Part shown: positions 32,143-42,980 of the stretch, piece after piece
Position numbering within the stretch: the stretch's first letter is position 1
Layout of the letters: each line of letters begins with the position of its first letter
Origin: Chaetomium olivaceum
Lineage: Eukaryota > Ascomycota > Sordariomycetes > Sordariales > Chaetomiaceae
Direction of reading: 5' to 3'
Assembly (NCBI GenBank): GCA_039881045.1
Contig: JAYWVB010000014.1
Span: forward strand, 124,001-188,000
Length of the DNA stretch: 64,000 nucleotides
Position numbers and translations under genes: made by a program
Notes under the pieces: generated by a model
What the model was told of the DNA's origin: nothing
The model's input: only the letters and a program-made list of their open reading frames with translations
Databases searched by the model: none

Positions 32143-33817
32143 ATGAGCGGCGCCGAGCAATCCCCGCCACCAAACCTCCCCCATGATTCTCTCGAGCTCA
32201 ACATTATCATTTCGTCGACGATCTGCTGGTTCATAGCCGCATTCTTTACCGGGCTGCGGTTCTACACGCGTGGAGTTATTATTCGGGTGCTTGGGCCGTC
32301 AGACTGGAGCGTGCTCCTTGCGTTGGTGTGTTCATGGTGTTGCGCTCTACTGCTGGTCCTACAGCTAAGAAACCTAGATCTTTGCAGGAGCTACTTGTGC
32401 CGGCATAATAGAACGTTCGTGTGATCAATTCGCATCCGATCACTTTTATGCTAATGATTTCTGTCAGAGGCTACTCACGGCGCCGGTCATCATGTTTGGG
32501 ACCTCGACCCTAATGATACGGAATCCGCCATGGCCTGGGGGAGAGTAAGCTCCCACCGATTGCTATGATGATGGGCGGTTGTGACTGACAAAAGTTCAGG
32601 CAGCTTGGTACGGTATCCTCTTCTATGCGCTCTCCCTCTGCTTCTCGAAGATGGCCATCCTCCTCCTTTACATCCATTTGTTCACCTTCAAGTGGGCGCG
32701 CCTGGGCGGACAGATTCTTTTCGGTATCGTGATTGTCTCACACACCTATATGACTCTCGTGACGTTCACCGCCTGCATCCCGCTATACTCTTACTGGGAC
32801 TTTCGAGTTACAGAAAAGTACTGCCACCCTCAGAGCATCTGGTGGTCTCATACAGGCTTGCATATGCGTCAGTGACCAAGACTGTCACCAAGCCAGAGAT
32901 TCGGTGCTAACGACAACACAGTTACCGACTTCCTCATCTTTCTCCTCCCAATGCCCGTCGTCTGGTCGATCCGACTACCGCGCCGGCAGAAATACATCCT
33001 CTCCGCCGTCTTTGGTTTAGGTTTTATGTGCGAACCCCCGCGATTCAGTCTTCCCCAACCCCCTTCCCCGCCACCGCATTTTTAACTACCTTACCACTAT
33101 CACACGAAGCCCCCTAACTAACCTCTTCTTTAACCGCCCACAGAGTCTGCTTCATCTCCATCCTCCGCCTCCTACAACTCTTCCGCGCCCAGTCCGACCC
33201 GGACTTTACCTACGTCGCCGCCGAGCTGTCCTACCTCACCGCCGTCGAGATCAACGGTGCCATCGTCTGCGCCTGTGTCGTCGTCCTCAAGCCCTTCCTC
33301 GCCCGCTTCTTTCCTAGGCTGTGGGGTTCCTCGGCCGGGGGTTCTTCGACGCGAGCTCTGGATCAGGGGCTGGCAGTGGGGGGAGAAGGCGGTGGGGCCA
33401 TCGAGGAGGGAGGAGGGCGAGTGAGACTGCGATGGATCGTTACTCGCGTGCGGGACCGCCGACGATTGGGAGCTTACCGACGAAGTTGAGGATGGGGCCG
33501 CTGGGGGCGATGGAGCGGGATGTGTGGATTGAGGGGGATGTGGTGGGGAAGAGGGGCCGCGGGGGCGGTGGTGGTAATGGTGCGGGAGGGGGGAGGGGGT
33601 GTGGGTGGATGGGGGATATGTGGAAATCGAGGAGGGAGGTGGGGATGTCTGGGGATTGGATGTTGAGCTGGTTGAACATGTGAATGGGAGAGAGATGGAT
33701 AGGATGGGAGGAAAAGGGGGGGAGGATATCATGATTCAGCGCCCGCCGCCCGTGGAGCATGGGAAGGTGAGGGTCGATACGGAGGTCAGAGTGCAGGTTA
33801 CCAGGGCGGGTATCTAA
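32143..33817 (+). CDS. PTH11/SAT4-type rhodopsin-domain integral membrane protein (broken frame, odd donor)
   Basis: Exons by homology pattern: 32143-32364, 32470-32544, 32600-32867, 32922-33027 and 33144-33817. Recognisable pieces: LNIIISSTICWFIAAFF and LRFYTR (TM1), DWSVLLAL (TM2 start), GAGHHVWDLDPND, AAWYGILFYALSLCFSKMA, the LLYIHLF helix, VTDFLIFLLPMPVVW-like TM, CFISILRLL and the final TM region YLTAVEINGAIVCACVVVLKPF. Seven TM segments match the fungal SAT4/PTH11 family (plasma membrane, G-protein-coupled-receptor-like). The tail carries RAGPPTIGS, ERDVWIEGD and EVRVQV in successive frames, so two single-base losses after about 33380 are likely. The first intron would begin with CT instead of GT (32365). 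With corrections it is 448 residues. The ligand is unknown; one relative, Pth11 of Magnaporthe, senses surface cues. Confidence 0.72.
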
Positions 33818-34758
33818 CAGAAGACGCTTTTACGTGGAACATGGTTGGTTTCGTGTTTGGGATTTACCTGAGGGTTGATATGACCTGTACTTATACCCAA
33901 AAGTTTTCCTTTATCAATAGCAGTTGGGCAACACTATATCAATGTTAGAGTGGTCGTTGCTTCGGTTATACTCATGTCTACTGCCGGTTTTAGTAATATT
34001 CCAGCACGGCAGATGGCAACTTGTACTACGGCTGGGTCCGTACCGTGACGGGCGCCTAGCAGAGTCTGTTTCTCGGGACAGTCGATCAAATGTCACCCAA
34101 ATGATACCATCCCCGTTGTGGAGGGGCTGACGGTGCTCTGGCGCACGTTACACGGCATCAACGTCCCCAGAACATATGATATATCCCATGCTACGGCTAT
34201 GGTAATTTCAGGGCGGGTTTCAGACCCCCCCAAGACCTGGTTACTGGAACGGAGGCAGCTGTGCCTCTGTTTTGCACATGTCACTGGGGAATATGTTCAA
34301 TGCATCCCTTGCGCTTTATCTAGTGGCCTCGCTGGGTTGGCGTTATTGAAACTAGGAAAGAGCACTGTTTTCGACTCCGTGGGTGCTCGTCGGGAGTCGG
34401 GTAAAGCTGGTGATGGCCGGACTACTTTGTAGGTATTCTCATAGGCTCGTTCGTTCGCAATATGGGGCCGGAATTGAGCGGAAGTGCTGAAAAAGGCTGG
34501 ACCGCTTTTGCTCGGGTCGGGTTGGGATGAAGAGAAAAGCAGTCTGTCTTCTGACAAAATGAAACCAGACCATGCAGCTTCTTGATAAAATGGACCGTAT
34601 AAGAAAATGCAGGAGCGCGGCTTTGAGATAGCTGGCGAACAATGGACTTATTCATAACCCATTGCTATTGTTCCTAGAACAACTAATTGTCTCGGTATTT
34701 CCAAGATATCGTCGAACTTATGACTTCTATATGTACAGGTCAACTGTCAGGTGCATCA
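33818..34758. other. intergenic region
   Basis: No gene supported. Open frames at 34118-34432 (+) and 34297-34557 (-) overlap each other and lack motifs. Confidence 0.5.
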
Positions 34759-35785
34759 ATGCTCGTAACCCTCCCTCCTGCTGATGCTCCGGCGGTTGTC
34801 CCGACTACGAGTCTTAATGCCATCCATCACGGTTACCGCCACGATGAAGCATAATTCAGAGGCTGAGACAGAGCTCATGCGCATACGTGCGCAGGGGTTT
34901 ATGTACACTCTGATGGAACTCTATCGACTTTTCAACTTGGCGGTAGGGAAAAACGTGCCTGCTCTCAAGGGTTATATCTATGAGGCTGCAGCAGATCACC
35001 GGTAAGTGACACACCACCCCCCCCCTCCCCCAATCATTCCCACTCTTGGACGGGAACACTCCTAACATGAGTTATTTTTGAATAGGACGAGCATAGAAAT
35101 CTTCCTGCTTCATGCGCGAGATGGAGAAGGGCGCGGTGTGTTTCACTACGCCTCCATAAGTCACAATCGCGAGGTCCTCGACTTCCTCATGAGCCCGATG
35201 CTTTTCCCCGGGCCACCATTCCTCCTCCCGGACGCGCTCCGCAAGAAAACTAAAAGGGGCGAAAACACGGCGGTGTATGCCATCCGACAGCGCTGCCCGC
35301 CCACCTTTCTCGAGCGCATCATCACCGCCGCCGGCCCATCCATCCTTGACACCACCACCATCGAAGGCCTCGGCCCGCTGCACTGCGCAGCGATTGCGGA
35401 CGCGCCCGATCTAATCAAGCTCCTCGTCAAAAAATACTACCTCGACCCAACCGAGCCCTTCACACACACCCCCTGTCCCGACGATCAGGCCTCCCTCTTC
35501 CCGGAGCCTGTCGTCGGCGACACACCAATCCACCTCGCGGCACGGCACAACAGCGCGGCAGCGTTCGCGGTTCTGCACGAGGATCTGGGCGTTAGCACGG
35601 ACTGGCCGCACAACAGCGCGGGCGAGGCGCCGGACGAGGTCGCCATCAAGGTTAATGCGAAGCTGGTGCTCCGATACTTTGGGCCGCCCATAGTCTCCAA
35701 TTTTAGACCCGCGCGGAAGTTGAGGTGGAATGGGGATGAGCAGAGGGCGAGGCAGGGGAAGAGGAGAGCGGCGGAGATGAATTAA
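34759..35785 (+). CDS. ankyrin-repeat-like protein (uncertain start)
   Basis: Two exons, ending at 35001 and resuming 35086-35785 (84-nt intron). Exon 2 reads SIEIFLLHARDGEGRGVFHYA and ASISHNREVLDFLMSP, then GLGPLHCAAIADAPDLIKLLV and GDTPIHLAARHNSAAAFAVL, which are ankyrin repeats (GxTPLHxAA and LLL signatures). A basic tail (RQGKRRAAEMN) ends the protein. Three starts are possible. The ATG at 34759 opens LPPADAPAVVPTT and LNAIHHGYRHDEA but needs one base fewer near 34850; ATGs at 34784 and 34844 are in the exon 2 frame but give less protein-like N-termini. I favour 34759 (313 residues). Ankyrin repeats bind proteins; the partner is unknown. No TM or signal peptide. Confidence 0.68.
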
Positions 35786-36790
35786 CCACCTGGGTACCTA
35801 CCTTGCCTTGCCGACCACCTAGGCAGGTAATTGTCGAAGTGGTTAATATTGGCTACAGGTGCTTGCTAATGTGGGGGTTGATGGAGCCGGGTGTTCTTGG
35901 AGGAGCCTGCCTCGGTTAGAAAGGAAAAGATTATAAATATGGGAGCCTGGTGTCGATTGTTTGCGTTCCGTTCCGTTCTCTCGCCTTTTTTCCCCCTCAG
36001 CTTGTGCCGTCAGCGGGCAAGAGAAGGGTTGTGATTTTGACCTGCGATGGAGAATGACACTACAAGTATGTACAAAGCGGGCAGAGCCTCTTGCGAGTTC
36101 TCAGGACGCCTTGCTTACCGAAGTTACAAGGTACTTATTTAGGAGGGCCGGCCCGCGATGCGATTCCCGGTGACCAATCCAACTGCCCGCAGTGATGTTT
36201 GTCCCCTGCAAGGTGTTTATTTAATCTCTCTGCTCCGCCTTACCCGGGCAAATACACAGCCATCGTTGGCCCCCCGAGCCCCCATGCCACGCACTCCTCC
36301 CCACCCTAGCTTGCTCGTTAGGTAAGGTCAACAACGCCGGATTTAGAGACCAGGATCACCGGTCTCGAAATCAACAGCAAAACGAGACGTTGTGCCGTGA
36401 AAAAAAGGAACAATGAACAGACGAGGGAAGGTTTAAGCTTAGATGCACTCACCACCCGTCCACGGTCCATGCACTCCATGTATTCTTCTCGAGTCGGTCG
36501 AGTTTGAACCCGCTGATGCTTTACCACCACACATGCGGCGTGGTGTTGATCGCCTGCAGGGCGGTGGCACGGAATCGATCTGCTGCAACCTTGCAAGCCC
36601 TGTGCCGGTGGGCCGGGAATACTGAGCCATGAGAACGAAGAACGGGAGTTAAAGGGGGAGGGGGCTCCATTTCATGTGGAAGCCTTGACCCTTTGAACTG
36701 TGCGGCTCGTTCATTATCTCGGGTATGCCAGGTGGCCTGGACCTTCGTTCCCATCCCCTCCCTGTCCTGGTGGGGATTGCATTAGATTCG
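35786..36790. other. intergenic region
   Basis: No gene supported. A GGTACCTACC motif lies 8 bp past the ankyrin stop. The last few hundred bases are the promoter of the Kelch gene. Confidence 0.5.
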
Positions 36791-38908
36791 ATGGCATTCT
36801 TAACCGGCATGCGCTATCGTCGCGCATCGCTGTTCGTCCTCGGGTTGGTATGTACTGCCCGCGGGCAAGACGTATCAGACGTACCCTCGGCCGAGAATTT
36901 CTACCGAAGAAGCGGGACTACAGGTTCGTCTTCCCTACCACGATACAAGGTCGGACCGAGCCGAGGTGGTAAGGGGCAATCATCTGACATTGACGGCGAA
37001 AGCGACTGTCCTTGGAAACTACGTCTACTTCGACGGAGGAGAAGTTTCCCAGCTGATCGATGGGCTTGAGCCGCAGCAACAGCACCTTGTAGCCAATCGA
37101 GGTAAGTCCCAAGTCAATTACACCTCTCATCCCTACGTCCCCCGTTTCGGCTTGCAGCCTCTTGTTGTCGTCTTGAGGTTGCCAGTCAATATTGACGACT
37201 GCGATTCCGACCCCTTTAGTAAACACGACAATCAGCATCGATCTCTCTAGGTCCTGGACCTCTTCTGATGAGACCATCTTGCGACAGATCGCCAAACCGT
37301 GGGTGGCGAAACGCACACAAACAATCTGGACAGACCTCGAAGCTGGCCATTACTATCTCTGGGGCGGTGAATGGATATCTGGTGAGAGAACGGAGGGTGA
37401 TGACACGCTCTGGAAATTCACACCTGATGGTGATGGCGGGAGTTGGGCCATGGAGACTCCGAACAACCCAGCCTTGTTTCAACAAATCGCCGTGACGAAG
37501 CTGGGTGCCTTTGCAAGCACCAACAAGACGGGGTTCGTAATCGGGGGCTTGGCCTCGGGTCTCACAGAGCTTGGCCGGGTGCCCTTCCACAACCAGCGCA
37601 GTACCGGGGATGGTGGCTTTCAACATGAAAACAAGGGTCTGGGAGGACGGAACGACGGGGTTCAGCCCCATTGATGGTACTCTGGTGGGGGCTTCGGCCC
37701 AATGGGTCCCAAATCTTGGGCCGAATGGCTTGATCATGGTACTGGGTGGCGTTGCTCCCGTACCTCTACGAGAGACAACCTTCATCGACGCCCCAGCATT
37801 TGACTTTCGTAACTTGACTTTCTTCGATCCCGAGACCAAGCAGGCGTACTGGCAGATCGCGACGGGTGACATACCCCCTAACCCCCGGTCCAAATTCTGC
37901 GCCACCGGCTTCCAAAATGCCGCTGGGGGCTACGAGATGTAAGTTCGTCATTGACGGTGCAATGGTTTGCCCTGTTCTTTTGAGTTTGCCATCATTAACG
38001 AAGCGGGTCCTAGATTCTTGACTGGGGGACTGATTACACAACCGAGTATATATATGACGACGCATATATCCTCAGCTTGCCTGGTTTCGTTTGGGCCCAA
38101 GTGCCAGACTCGCCGTCGGGCAAGCGTAGGACGTTCAGCTGTGTGTCTGTTGGTCAACGGCAAGTGCTCAGCATAGGTGGTACGCCCGGGGGTTACGATC
38201 AAAAAGATCGAGCTGCCCTGGGGTTGCAACTGTTTGATATGATGAGCTGAAATGGAAGAGCTCTTACGACGCCAATGCCGCGGCCTATCAACGGGCTCCC
38301 GATATCGAAGCGTGGTACACTAACGGGTTGGTACCGGCCTCGTTTCACTCAACGTATCTTTCCATGCTAACAACACGAAGATCCCTTGACAACGTCGAGT
38401 GGTCGTCAGACCAAGTTCGGCGGCTGTTCACCACCAATAATCCAACCGGTATGTCGAGAAGCAGTCTGATCAATTCACGAACTCTTATTAACACTTAGAA
38501 TTCCCAGACCCGTCTTCATCTTCATCGCCATCCCCGTCTGATTCCCCGAGTGGTGGCTCGGCCGCTGTAAACGATCCCCAGTACCCCGTTCCAGTTGGTG
38601 CAATTGCCGGGGGAGTTGTTGGGGGTGTCGCCGGGCTGGCTCTCCTTGCCACTGCCGCTTGGATATTCATGCGTCGGCGGAAGAACAGGGCCTCTGAGCT
38701 GTTAGCTACTAACGATCATCATCGTCGCGGAACCTACGCTCCTGAGGTCGCATCCCCGAGCACGGGTCCGCAGAAATGGCATAACAGTGGTGCGGAGCTT
38801 GAAGGGAGTTGGGTGGAACGACCAGAACTTACAGCCGACCGCGAATTTGCTGAGCTCGGCCGGCGGGGCGGCAATGATGACCATCGAGCGCGGGGTTCCA
38901 TCCCTTGA
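36791..38908 (+). CDS. Kelch-repeat cell-surface protein with signal peptide and single TM (three frame breaks)
   Basis: Six exons: 36791-36923, 37003-37101, 37178-37938, 38014-38326, 38381-38448 and 38499-38908. The start at 36791 gives a signal peptide (RASLFVLGLVCTARGQ). Kelch-type blades: TVLGNYVYFDGGEVSQ, YYLWGGEWISG, VIGGLASG, VPGMVAFNMKT, NGLIMVLGG, and YIYDDAYILSLPGFVW. Then comes DANAAAYQRAPDIEAWY, a Ser/Pro stalk, one TM helix (GAIAGGVVGGVAGLALLATA) and a cytosolic RRRKNR tail. Fungal galactose-oxidase-type Kelch proteins of this layout are common and poorly understood; no catalytic Cys-Tyr pair is obvious. Breaks: one base extra near 37565-37600, one G missing in the run at 38024-38028, one base missing near 38238-38245. 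Corrected length 594 residues. The exact acceptor of exon 3 is uncertain. Confidence 0.72.
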
Positions 38909-38943
38909 CTGTCACCCGTGGGGGTTCCAGATGTTCAAGGGCT

Positions 38944-38956
38944 GGGGGGGGGGGGG
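38944..38956. repeat. G13 homopolymer
   Basis: Thirteen consecutive G just past the Kelch gene. The length is likely unreliable in the assembly. Confidence 0.9.
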
Positions 38957-39185
38957 ACAGGAAAATACAGCCGTCGCCGAGTTAATGTTATAGAAAAAAC
39001 GGTCCATGAAGCTGGGGCATCACTGCAAGTTATGCCTTTATCAGCGGATAGAATTGGAAACCTTTTGATACCCTTGTCATATCATCGCTGCTCGTGGTGT
39101 CTAAGACAATACCTCAACACATGAGTAGGCTAGCATTATCGAAGGAAACAGAACATCAAACTGCATAACCATACCCTCTAGTGCT

Positions 39186-40226
39186 TTAGGGGGCCATCTC
39201 CTGAACCCCCTTAACCATTCTGGGGCTTCCCATAGCCACCTTGCTGCTCCCCATCACCATGACATGCCCTTCATTGGGGGGAGCATTGGGAGTTTCACTG
39301 GGAGCTTCGTTGGCCGTGCCGTTACCACATCCATTGGCTTCGGCCTTCTTCCGCTGTGGCCATTCGTCTTTGGAGATGCTCTCAAGGTCAAAATACGGAA
39401 CCTCTCCAATACCCACCGCTCGGTTGCCAAACCGCTCACCGAAATCCATGTAGTCAAAGGTAGCTCGGTGGAAGACGCTGCGGTTATCCCAAATGGCTGC
39501 TCTGCATCAGCCATGTCTGCCGAGGGAACGCGAGAGTCAGCCGGAGCTTACCAATACCATGCGGGCTTTTTCATCGAGATATGCATTGGAGATCAGGGTT
39601 GCCCTGGATCATGTCGTAGGACTTCTTTAGAAGTTCCTCGGACTCGTAAGGATTGAGCTCGTTGATGCGCTTTGAGAACTCTCCAACAGCAAAAATGCTT
39701 CTCTAACCTGTCACCGGGTTTGTGCGCACAACAAGGTGGAAGGCTGTCAAGGCAGTGCCCGCATTCAGCGGGTTCCCCCTCTCCCCTTCCTCGATCTGCT
39801 TGCCTCGTTTATGGATTGCCAACAACACGCAATTGGCCCGGCAGGTGACGGTCAGGCCATACACAAAGTCCTGATACGGCTTGGAGAGGCGGTTGTACAG
39901 CTCGTAACCGGACGCCCAGAGCGTGCTACCGCCCGTCTCGGGCAGCTTGATCACGCGTAGCGAGGTGTAGTCGGCCGGTACAGGCTCGAACTGAATGTCG
40001 GTGTGCCATTTCGCCACGTCGAAACGGCGCTTGTCCATGCTGGGCATCTTCTCGAACATGTATTTGAAGCCCACCGAGTTGACGTAACTGATCTGTCGGT
40101 CGGGCGTGCCCCCCTCTGGGACGAAGGCCGGCGCCAAAGGGAAGATGTACGCATATGGAAGACGAGCCTTAGAGATGTTGTTTGCTGGGACCGCACTGAA
40201 TAGTGGAAAGGTACTTTGCCAATGTT
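39186..40226 (-). pseudogene. TauD/TfdA-type 2-oxoglutarate-dependent dioxygenase, decayed
   Basis: On the minus strand the conserved core is clear: KWHTDIQFEPVPADYTSLR with the metal-binding His-x-Asp, GGSTLWASGYELYNRLSKPY, LTAFHLVVRTNPVTG, the next segment SIFAVGEFSKRINELNPYE, then IWDNRSVFH with the second metal His and FDYMDFGERFGNRAVGIGE. Two conserved Trp codons (after NPVTG, and before KSPHG) read as stop codons TAG (near 39703) and TGA (near 39575). The frame also changes before IWDNR. The usual first 90-100 residues of the family are absent: the open frame stops about 30 codons above the H-x-D motif and nothing similar lies upstream. The C-terminus after 39400 is an odd Asn/Pro/Met-rich tail. 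It probably no longer makes an enzyme. An alternative is an assembly error, less likely because two substitutions are involved. Confidence 0.72.
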
Positions 40227-41409
40227 ATGTTCGACGACACGACATAAGGGAAGGCCCGAAGGGTTGGGAAACGCAAAGGGAGATGGCTCGTTCAGAAGGT
40301 CGAGCCCCCAGCTCAGGGGTTGGAAAAGGTGAAGACCTGGTAATGTCAAGCAAAAGAAATTATGGCTGCCTAACTGTGTTGCGACTTGTCGACGGAAACT
40401 GCCCGTGGGAAACCTGCCTGCAGTGTCGGAGGGTCCTTCCTTCCTCCTGAACCATCAACCAAGTGAAAGTCAAAGGTCTCGCCTTTTCTCTCCTCCAACC
40501 TAGATTTTCTGGAACACCAATTTACTGTGCTTATATACCCGCAATATGCTAACGTAATGAATAATTTTCAAAACGAACTGATATTGTAGACATCATGGAC
40601 AACAGGCCGCCGTTTGTTGCTGGGTTAGCAATGACAGCCTGATATGGTGGTAAATATTAACCCTAACCCCCATACGCTGAGCTTCGGCGGGAGGGAGTGG
40701 GGACCTGGCCCACTTGCGTCGTTCGACATTTTGCCTGGGTGCCAAGTTCTCTCTCATGAATCTCAGTCTCAGCTCGACGACGAACATTCGATGATTGACT
40801 CCAGCAAATTTTTACATGACTCTCACTAAGCATTGTCGACGCAATGCTATTGAGACCTCAAACCTTCTAAGTCGTCGGATCGTTTCCAGGTTATCGAACG
40901 TTCTACCCTAACAAAACCCGCCGTTGACACCTCCTTGCGGGGCTCCTTCCCAGCTTCCCAGTTCCCACTTTTTCAACACATGCGAACGCCAAACTGTCCG
41001 TGAAACAGGCGTCAGGGCGACCGTCATCTCGACTCTAAACATACCGAGCGCGAGGTTAACGTTGTTTTTTTTTTGAGTGTACAACTATCGTACTGCATCG
41101 CGGCACCGGTCCGGGTTACAGCAGTTCTGGCGGAAATTAGCCACGACGCGTCTGCGTGGCCGACCATCTTTGTGACCCGATGAGGTTGGTGACCCGTTGA
41201 ACATTTCCCGCTTCCGCACTTGACTTCACTTTCTTACCCTTTCAGAAAATTGTGGCGCTGCTCTTCCTGTGCTCCGTTTCGGTGAGGCTCATCTCGGGGT
41301 ACATCATCCCACTGCTGCTCCGTGCCTAGTATCTCGACCCACAGGCAATCTGCAACCGACGAGTCTGTGTTGCGTGTCTTTGCTGGTACCCATCAGCACC
41401 TTTCTCGCA
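40227..41409. other. intergenic region
   Basis: No gene supported. The region contains the promoter of the Nej1-like gene; some frames near 40350-40450 may be remnants of the dioxygenase 5' end, but no similarity is visible. Confidence 0.45.
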
Positions 41410-42980
41410 ATGTCTACCCATCCATCTTGGCGGCTGCTGCCAGCCACTGCCCCCGGGATCCCCACCCTTCTGGTCTCGACAGCTTTCACGGCCGACTCCT
41501 ACAGCATCCACTTCTCTGACCTCGCCAACCTCTGGGTTGAGAGCCTGGACAGGAGGCCTATTATTAAGCGAGGGATGGTGGAGGATACAAGCATCGACCC
41601 CAGTGATGGCCCCGACCAAATCCGAAAGATGCTTGAACTCCTGCGGGCCGCCTTTGACATTAGCGATGCCGAGCACGACAACACCTCGCTGACCCTCTCG
41701 CGGGACGATGATGACGACTCCCTCGTGGTCCACGTCACTTGTGTACTGCCCAAACCGTTGAAACCATTCAAGTGGCCAATGCATTTGAAGAAATGCTCAC
41801 AGTCAACCCTCGCCTCCGAACTTGTGCTCCCCATGATACAGGCACACGAAGCACGCACGCGCGAGATTAAGCAGCTTATGTCGCTCCTTCGAGAAAAGGA
41901 TACCGTCATCTCTAGACTCATCGACAAACTGGAAGGCACAGGCACAGGGCTCGAACACGTCTTCAACGCCTTGTCTGGGAAACGCAAGGTCACCCGAGCC
42001 ACGGCTGAGGGACGCGTCAAGGGTCTTGCCCCGTTTGCAGAGGCTGAGTTCCGGAGCAAAGCCCCTGACCTTCCCACCATCACGCAGTCCTCCGACGTTT
42101 CATCCCTCTTGGGCTCCGTCTTCGGTCCGCCCGGCCTACAATACAAGTCAGACTTGGAACTGGAAGCATCGACAGCTCTGGATGGTTGGTGGACGAATCT
42201 ATCCAAAGGCAGGCACGTCCTCTTGTCGACTCGGCCAGAAAAAGAGATATCTCAGAACATTTCAACGCCCCGAGAACCCGAGACAGCCAAGGAAGAGGAC
42301 GATGATTTCCAAGTCCAGGCCACCCCACCAGGTGTCAAGTCAAACCGCAAACGTGGTAACCTTTCAGAAGTGGTGGATGATGACGAGACATCAGACGGCG
42401 AGGAAATGGGCGGAAAGCACCCGCTCCCTCGCCACCCCCGGCCAAGCCCAAGACAGCGATGCCCAAGTTTGGGGCAATCGGCAGGCACAAGAGGGCATCC
42501 CCGTCTCCTCCACCTCCCAATGTGCCAGACCAATCGGTAGAAGCCAAAGCCGCCGCCCCCGATACTCACTCCGAAACGGCTTCGGAGGTGGACGAGGATG
42601 ATACCGCCTCTCCTTCACCCCCAAAACCAGCCTCGAAACGGGGCGGCTTGGGCCGGATTGGCGGGAAACCCAAGGAAGATGTACCACCCAAGCCGACACG
42701 CTCGCCGTCCCCGGCGGCCCCTCCGGAAGAGTCGTCCAGCCAGTTGCCGAGGAGGAACAAGCTGGGTATGATTGGAAAAAAGGCCGCGACCCCGGATGCA
42801 TCGGCTACAAGTGCGAGCGACGAGACAAGGGGTCGAAGTAAAACCCGTGCTTTGGAACCCAAGAAGGAACAAGTGCGAGAAACGTCACAGGAACGGGCCG
42901 ACCGCAAGCGGGCTGAGCTCCAAAAAGAGATGGAAAAGCGAGCCGCGGCAGGGCCGGCGAAGAAGAAGCGGAAGTTCTAA
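41410..42980 (+). CDS. nej1: XLF/Nej1 non-homologous end-joining factor (one frame break)
   Basis: Apparently intronless; ATG at 41410 (MSTHPSWRLLP). The N-terminal head (residues 1-150) matches the XLF/Nej1 family: WRLLPATAPG, LLVSTAFTADSYSIHFSDLA, NLWVESLDRRPIIKR, LTLSRD-type strands. A coiled-coil stalk follows (EARTREIKQLMSLLREKD, ISRLIDKLEG). The C-terminal 200 residues are disordered, acidic then basic, and end AKKKRKF, which resembles the C-terminal Ku-binding motif plus NLS. The tail repeats a short (F/L)GxIGxK unit three times. The protein bridges DNA ends with Lif1/XRCC4-Dnl4 in the nucleus. The frame changes in GGCGAGGAAATGGGCGG (near 42403-42412), where one A appears to be missing; the corrected length is 523 residues. 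Confidence 0.85.

Noticed and set aside
36480..36600. Possible tRNA-like sequence (AGTTTGAACCCG)
   Set aside because: Only a T-loop-like string; no matching acceptor, D or anticodon stems.
40655..40675. TTAACCCTAACCCCC, telomere-like sequence
   Set aside because: Only about two CCCTAA-like units, inside an ordinary intergenic region; no array.
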